A stretch of 64,000 bases of DNA from Candidatus Ruthenibacterium merdavium (GTDB lineage: Bacteria; Bacillota; Clostridia; Oscillospirales; Ruminococcaceae): positions 62,001 through 126,000 of the forward strand of contig DWWA01000020.1 of assembly GCA_019119935.1 (NCBI GenBank), in the 5' to 3' direction. The notes under the pieces were generated by a model. The model made no database searches. It saw nothing but the letters and a program-made list of their open reading frames with translations, and was not told the DNA's origin. Shown here piece by piece: positions 61,349-64,000 of this stretch (the stretch's first letter is position 1; each line of letters opens with the position of its first letter). The position numbers and the translations under genes are program-made.

Positions 61349-62971
61349 CTACCTTTCGATCAGATCTTGTGAAAAAGCGGATCCATCAAACTTTTCAAAC
61401 AGAATGCCTTCTGAACCTGACAAAAACGGCTTTACAGGGGTTTGCTGTTCCCATCGGTTCTCAATGCCGAGCCATCTCTGAATTTTTTCAGAGGAAAACG
61501 GCAAAAAAGGCGCAAACACTACCGAAAGATTAGCCACCAGATAAAAACAGTTTGCGATGGTTTTTCTGCAATTTCCGATGTCATTCAAGCGCGTTTTCCA
61601 GGGTGCTTTTCCATCGTAATACCGGTTTGCAAACCGTGCGCCTTCCATTGCTTTAAATAAGGCCTCTTTGAACGCACCGTGCTCGATGCTTTCTCCAACG
61701 CATTCAAATATTGATTTGATGCGTTCTTTTACTTCCGGTCCAATTTCTTCCTGCGGAATTTCACCGTCAAAATATCGGTTAGAAAAAGCAAGGGTTCGAT
61801 TGACAAAATTTCCCCAAATTCCAATAAGCTCCGAATGAACTTTTTCATGAAATTCTCGAAAAGAAAAATCGGAATCTCTTTTTTCCGGCCCATTTGCAAT
61901 AAAAAAATAACGAATTTCATCCGGCTGCACTTTCTGAACCAAGTCTTTTACCCACACGGCCCAGTTTTTGCTGGTAGAAATTTTTTTGCCTTCCAGCGTC
62001 ACGTGCTCACTGGAAATAATCTGATCCGGCAAACAAAATTGCCCGCCGTGCGCGAGCAGAAGTGCCGGTAAAATAATGCTGTGAAAAGGAATGTTATCTT
62101 TTCCATGCACATAGTAAGTCATTGTATCTGAGCTGCGCCCCACAATATCCGTGAAATTTTCACCGTGCTGCTCACAAAGACTTGAAACTGCTGAAAAATA
62201 GCCTAACACATTTTCTGCCCAAATATAAATACATTTGTTTTCATATCCTTCTTTCGGTACAGGAATGCCCCATCTCAAATCGCGGGTTAAGGCACGGTCG
62301 GGCAAGCCCTCGCTTAAATAGCGATTCGTAAAGCTAATCGCGTTTTTTCTCCAGTAAGGATGTGCCCGGACATGCTGTTCAATCTGCTCACTCCATGCCG
62401 ACATTTTCAAAAACAAATGCTTTGAACGCCGAAAAGAAACCGGCGTATGACATTCTGCGCAGCAAGGCTCCTTCAAATGTTCCGCTTCCAGCAGTTCTCC
62501 ACAAAATTCACACTGTTCTGCGCGTGTTGCTTTTCCGCATTGCGGACAAAACCCGATCACCATCCGATCCGTTAAAACACTTTTGCAGGTTTCACAATAA
62601 GCCTGCTGCACCACCCTCTCCTCAATGGTATTGCTCTGATACAGAGTACGATGAAATGCTTGTACAAAATTCCTATGTGTTCCATCTGTCGTTTTCAAGT
62701 ATCGGTCATAAGAAAATCCCAACGCTTGAAAAACTTCGCAAAATTCTCGGTGATATCGCTCGCTGATGGCTTCTGGGGTGGTGCTTTCTTGCTGTGCACG
62801 AATGGTAATGGGCGTTCCGTAACAGTCGCTGCCTGATACATAAAATACTTTTGCCCCTTTTGCTCGATAATAACGAGCAAGCACATCTCCCGGCAGCAGT
62901 GCAGCAATATGTCCGATATGGAGGGAACCGTTTGCATAAGGCCAAGCACCGCCGATTACAACTGTTTTCAT
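61349..62971 (-). CDS. metG: Methionyl-tRNA synthetase, short two-zinc-knuckle form
   Basis: 540 residues. Class I motifs: HIGH at 18-21 (SLHIGH) and a KMSKS variant in LEGKKISTSKNWAVWV. The connective insertion has paired knuckles (CETCKS, CPQCGK, CEFCGE, CAECHT), as in the Escherichia coli/archaeal type rather than Bacillus type. The protein stops after the anticodon-binding domain, with no C-terminal EMAP-II-like tRNA-binding domain. A T-box leader lies upstream. It may be a second MetRS; a fuller copy elsewhere cannot be excluded. Confidence 0.94.
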   Translation of the reverse strand: MKTVVIGGAWPYANGSLHIGHIAALLPGDVLARYYRAKGAKVFYVSGSDCYGTPITIRAQQESTTPEAISERYHREFCEVFQALGFSYDRYLKTTDGTHRNFVQAFHRTLYQSNTIEERVVQQAYCETCKSVLTDRMVIGFCPQCGKATRAEQCEFCGELLEAEHLKEPCCAECHTPVSFRRSKHLFLKMSAWSEQIEQHVRAHPYWRKNAISFTNRYLSEGLPDRALTRDLRWGIPVPKEGYENKCIYIWAENVLGYFSAVSSLCEQHGENFTDIVGRSSDTMTYYVHGKDNIPFHSIILPALLLAHGGQFCLPDQIISSEHVTLEGKKISTSKNWAVWVKDLVQKVQPDEIRYFFIANGPEKRDSDFSFREFHEKVHSELIGIWGNFVNRTLAFSNRYFDGEIPQEEIGPEVKERIKSIFECVGESIEHGAFKEALFKAMEGARFANRYYDGKAPWKTRLNDIGNCRKTIANCFYLVANLSVVFAPFLPFSSEKIQRWLGIENRWEQQTPVKPFLSGSEGILFEKFDGSAFSQDLIER

Positions 62972-63075
62972 GTTTTATTCCTCATTTCTTTCTAGGGTGT
63001 TTTCAAAATAAACGATCTCGTTGCTGCGTGTCGATTCTAACATTTCTTTCGTTTTTCATGTTCCGAATCAAGCAA

Positions 63076-63373
63076 AAGAAAAGGCTCTCACCCCCTGTTT
63101 TTTAACAAGGGACGAGAGCATTTTACTCACGTGTTACCACCCTATTTCGCCTGCCTCTCACGATGGCAGACCTTATCGGGTTCAGCCGGGAAATGATCCG
63201 ACGAAACCCTATCGCTGTTACGGGCGATCCCGGCATAGCCTAACCCTGCGGCTCGGTATGCAGCTCCAAGACCATGTTCAGCAAATTCCTCTTTACCCGC
63301 TTTCAGCACGTTTCAAAACGGCGGGATTCTCTGAAAAGATTCCAATGCTTACTCTTTCTTATCATCGCTGTTG
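63076..63373 (-). promoter_or_regulatory. T-box riboswitch leader of metG
   Basis: The minus-strand leader contains the T-box AGGGTGGTAACACG (63130-63143), then a terminator: GCTCTCGTCCCTTG (63106-63119) pairs with CAGGGGGTGAGAGC (63084-63097), followed by CTTTTCTTTT. The stem I region starts near the predicted transcription start (AGAGTAAGC). A candidate specifier ATG lies at 63273-63275 in GAACATGG, fitting methionine. Uncharged tRNA-Met would favour the antiterminator. Confidence 0.92.
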
Positions 63374-63379
63374 TAGGTC

Positions 63380-63408
63380 ATTCTATCATATCAAATAAGA
63401 AAAAGCAA
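63380..63408 (-). promoter_or_regulatory. Promoter of the T-box/metG transcript
   Basis: Minus strand: TTGCTT (63403-63408), 17 bp, TAGAAT (63380-63385). Confidence 0.65.
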
Positions 63409-63445
63409 GCAGACAAAAAGATTCTTTTGCTTTTATTGAATGTTC

Positions 63446-64000
63446 TCAGAATTCAAAATATTTTGACCACAAATCAATTTGGTTTTTATATTCAAACCCT
63501 GCCAGCTGATGATTCCAATAAGGACTATTGCTGTAGAAATTATATTTATCAACCAATCGTTCCAGGAAATTTTGTTTTTCACTCAACCCTGTCTGTTGGT
63601 TTTCTCCATGATTCCCCGCCATCAAAAGACTGGTAGGCCCGCCAACCGAAGCCATTTTCCCACCATTGAGATGTGCTTCCAACGCACGGAATTCAACGAT
63701 CGTTGCATTTTTGGGGTCAATCTCCTTGAGTACCAATTCTTGCTCAAAAGGTGTTCCATTTTCATCTACTCCGGTTGCAATCATAATCGGACTTTCCGGG
63801 GTAGAGTTTTCCGCGTAGTCAATTTTGTACGAAAGCCCATTTGCTTGACCGCCGGAATAAGCCGTGTTTTCGTTCGGCAAAAAGACTTCATAGGTATCGC
63901 TTGACTGAGGCGAAGTAAGGCCGGACATCACGTCAGAAAACAACGCAGCCCTGCTATAGGCTGAGCTGCCCATAGAAAAAGCTTGATTGCGTGAATAAAC
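63446..64000 (-). CDS. Unrecognised protein, C-terminal part (cut by window edge)
   Basis: About 185 residues; the frame is still open at position 64000 (VYSRNQAFSMGSSAYSRAAL at the edge), so the start lies outside. Acidic and Asn/Ser-rich, with KIDYAENSTPESPIMIATGV followed by DENGTPFEQELVLKEIDPKN in the middle and a C-terminal YNFYSNSPYWNHQLAGFEYK. No membrane segment or catalytic motif is seen. Base composition is more A/T-rich than the rest of the window. Function unknown. Confidence 0.6.
   Translation of the reverse strand, partial: VYSRNQAFSMGSSAYSRAALFSDVMSGLTSPQSSDTYEVFLPNENTAYSGGQANGLSYKIDYAENSTPESPIMIATGVDENGTPFEQELVLKEIDPKNATIVEFRALEAHLNGGKMASVGGPTSLLMAGNHGENQQTGLSEKQNFLERLVDKYNFYSNSPYWNHQLAGFEYKNQIDLWSKYFEF

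Noticed and set aside
61290..61350. AGTCCTGT occurring twice between metG and mglB
   Set aside because: Only 8 bp, direct and widely spaced, with no link to a promoter or hairpin.
1..64000. CRISPR array or cas genes as context for the Card1-like nuclease
   Set aside because: No regularly spaced repeats and no Cas-like proteins were found on either strand.

Overview
The window reads as chromosome from an anaerobic, endospore-forming Firmicute, most likely class Clostridia near Oscillospiraceae/Ruminococcaceae. This is an inference from gene content. It rests on a two-subunit GlgC/GlgD glycogen system, a SpoIIQ-like M23 protein, a YtvI-like membrane protein, a T-box leader on metG, a Fur/PerR repressor beside rubrerythrin, a YesM/YesN-type two-component system, and sigma-A promoters with TTGACA-17-TATAAT spacing. 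No rRNA, phage module, CRISPR array or cas gene was seen.

Layout. 1-5.4 kb: glycogen synthesis (glgB, glgC, glgD, start of glgA), all on the minus strand. 5.7-12.3 kb: a minus-strand surface-polysaccharide cluster with rfbC, an ABC-2 permease and ATPase, two tandem-domain GT2 glycosyltransferases, and fthC. 12.6-16.3 kb: a SpoIIQ-like protein diverging from a catalytically altered PsuG homologue and a TcaA/YvbJ-like membrane protein. 16.3-25.3 kb: housekeeping and repair genes (deoC, Nudix, DtxR-type regulator, nfo, alkD, an MGMT domain, a siroheme reductase, yggS, coaD, tRNA-Gly, recQ). 25.5-37.5 kb: tRNA-Pro and tRNA-Gln, a MarR remnant, a sirtuin, rubrerythrin with perR, rsmD, uvrC, HPr, trmD, rimM, ppa, a histidinol-phosphatase and pepT.

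37.7-46.5 kb is a plus-strand capsule or exopolysaccharide operon. CapE/CapF/CapG-type enzymes would make UDP-N-acetyl-L-fucosamine. A WbuB-like GT4, a GT2, a DUF2304 protein and an MBOAT/SGNH pair would transfer and probably O-acylate sugars. 46.5-49.5 kb holds a YtvI-like protein and a stand-alone Card1-like (DUF1887) CARF-nuclease with no CRISPR system nearby. 49.5-61.3 kb is a sugar-sensing and uptake locus: heparinase II/III-like protein, two sugar-binding proteins, a YesM-type kinase, a YesN-type regulator and mglBAC. The mglB promoter carries two direct repeats 21 bp apart next to a poor -35 box, which fits activation by the AraC-type regulator. 61.3-64 kb: a T-box-controlled metG and the end of an unrecognised gene.

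Two features stand out. The first is the Card1-like nuclease outside any CRISPR context. The second is a family of three roughly 140-bp palindromic repeats (17.7, 25.3 and 49.4 kb). Each copy has the same orientation, lies between convergent genes and abuts a strong terminator hairpin. One copy is flanked by a duplicated 24-bp hairpin.
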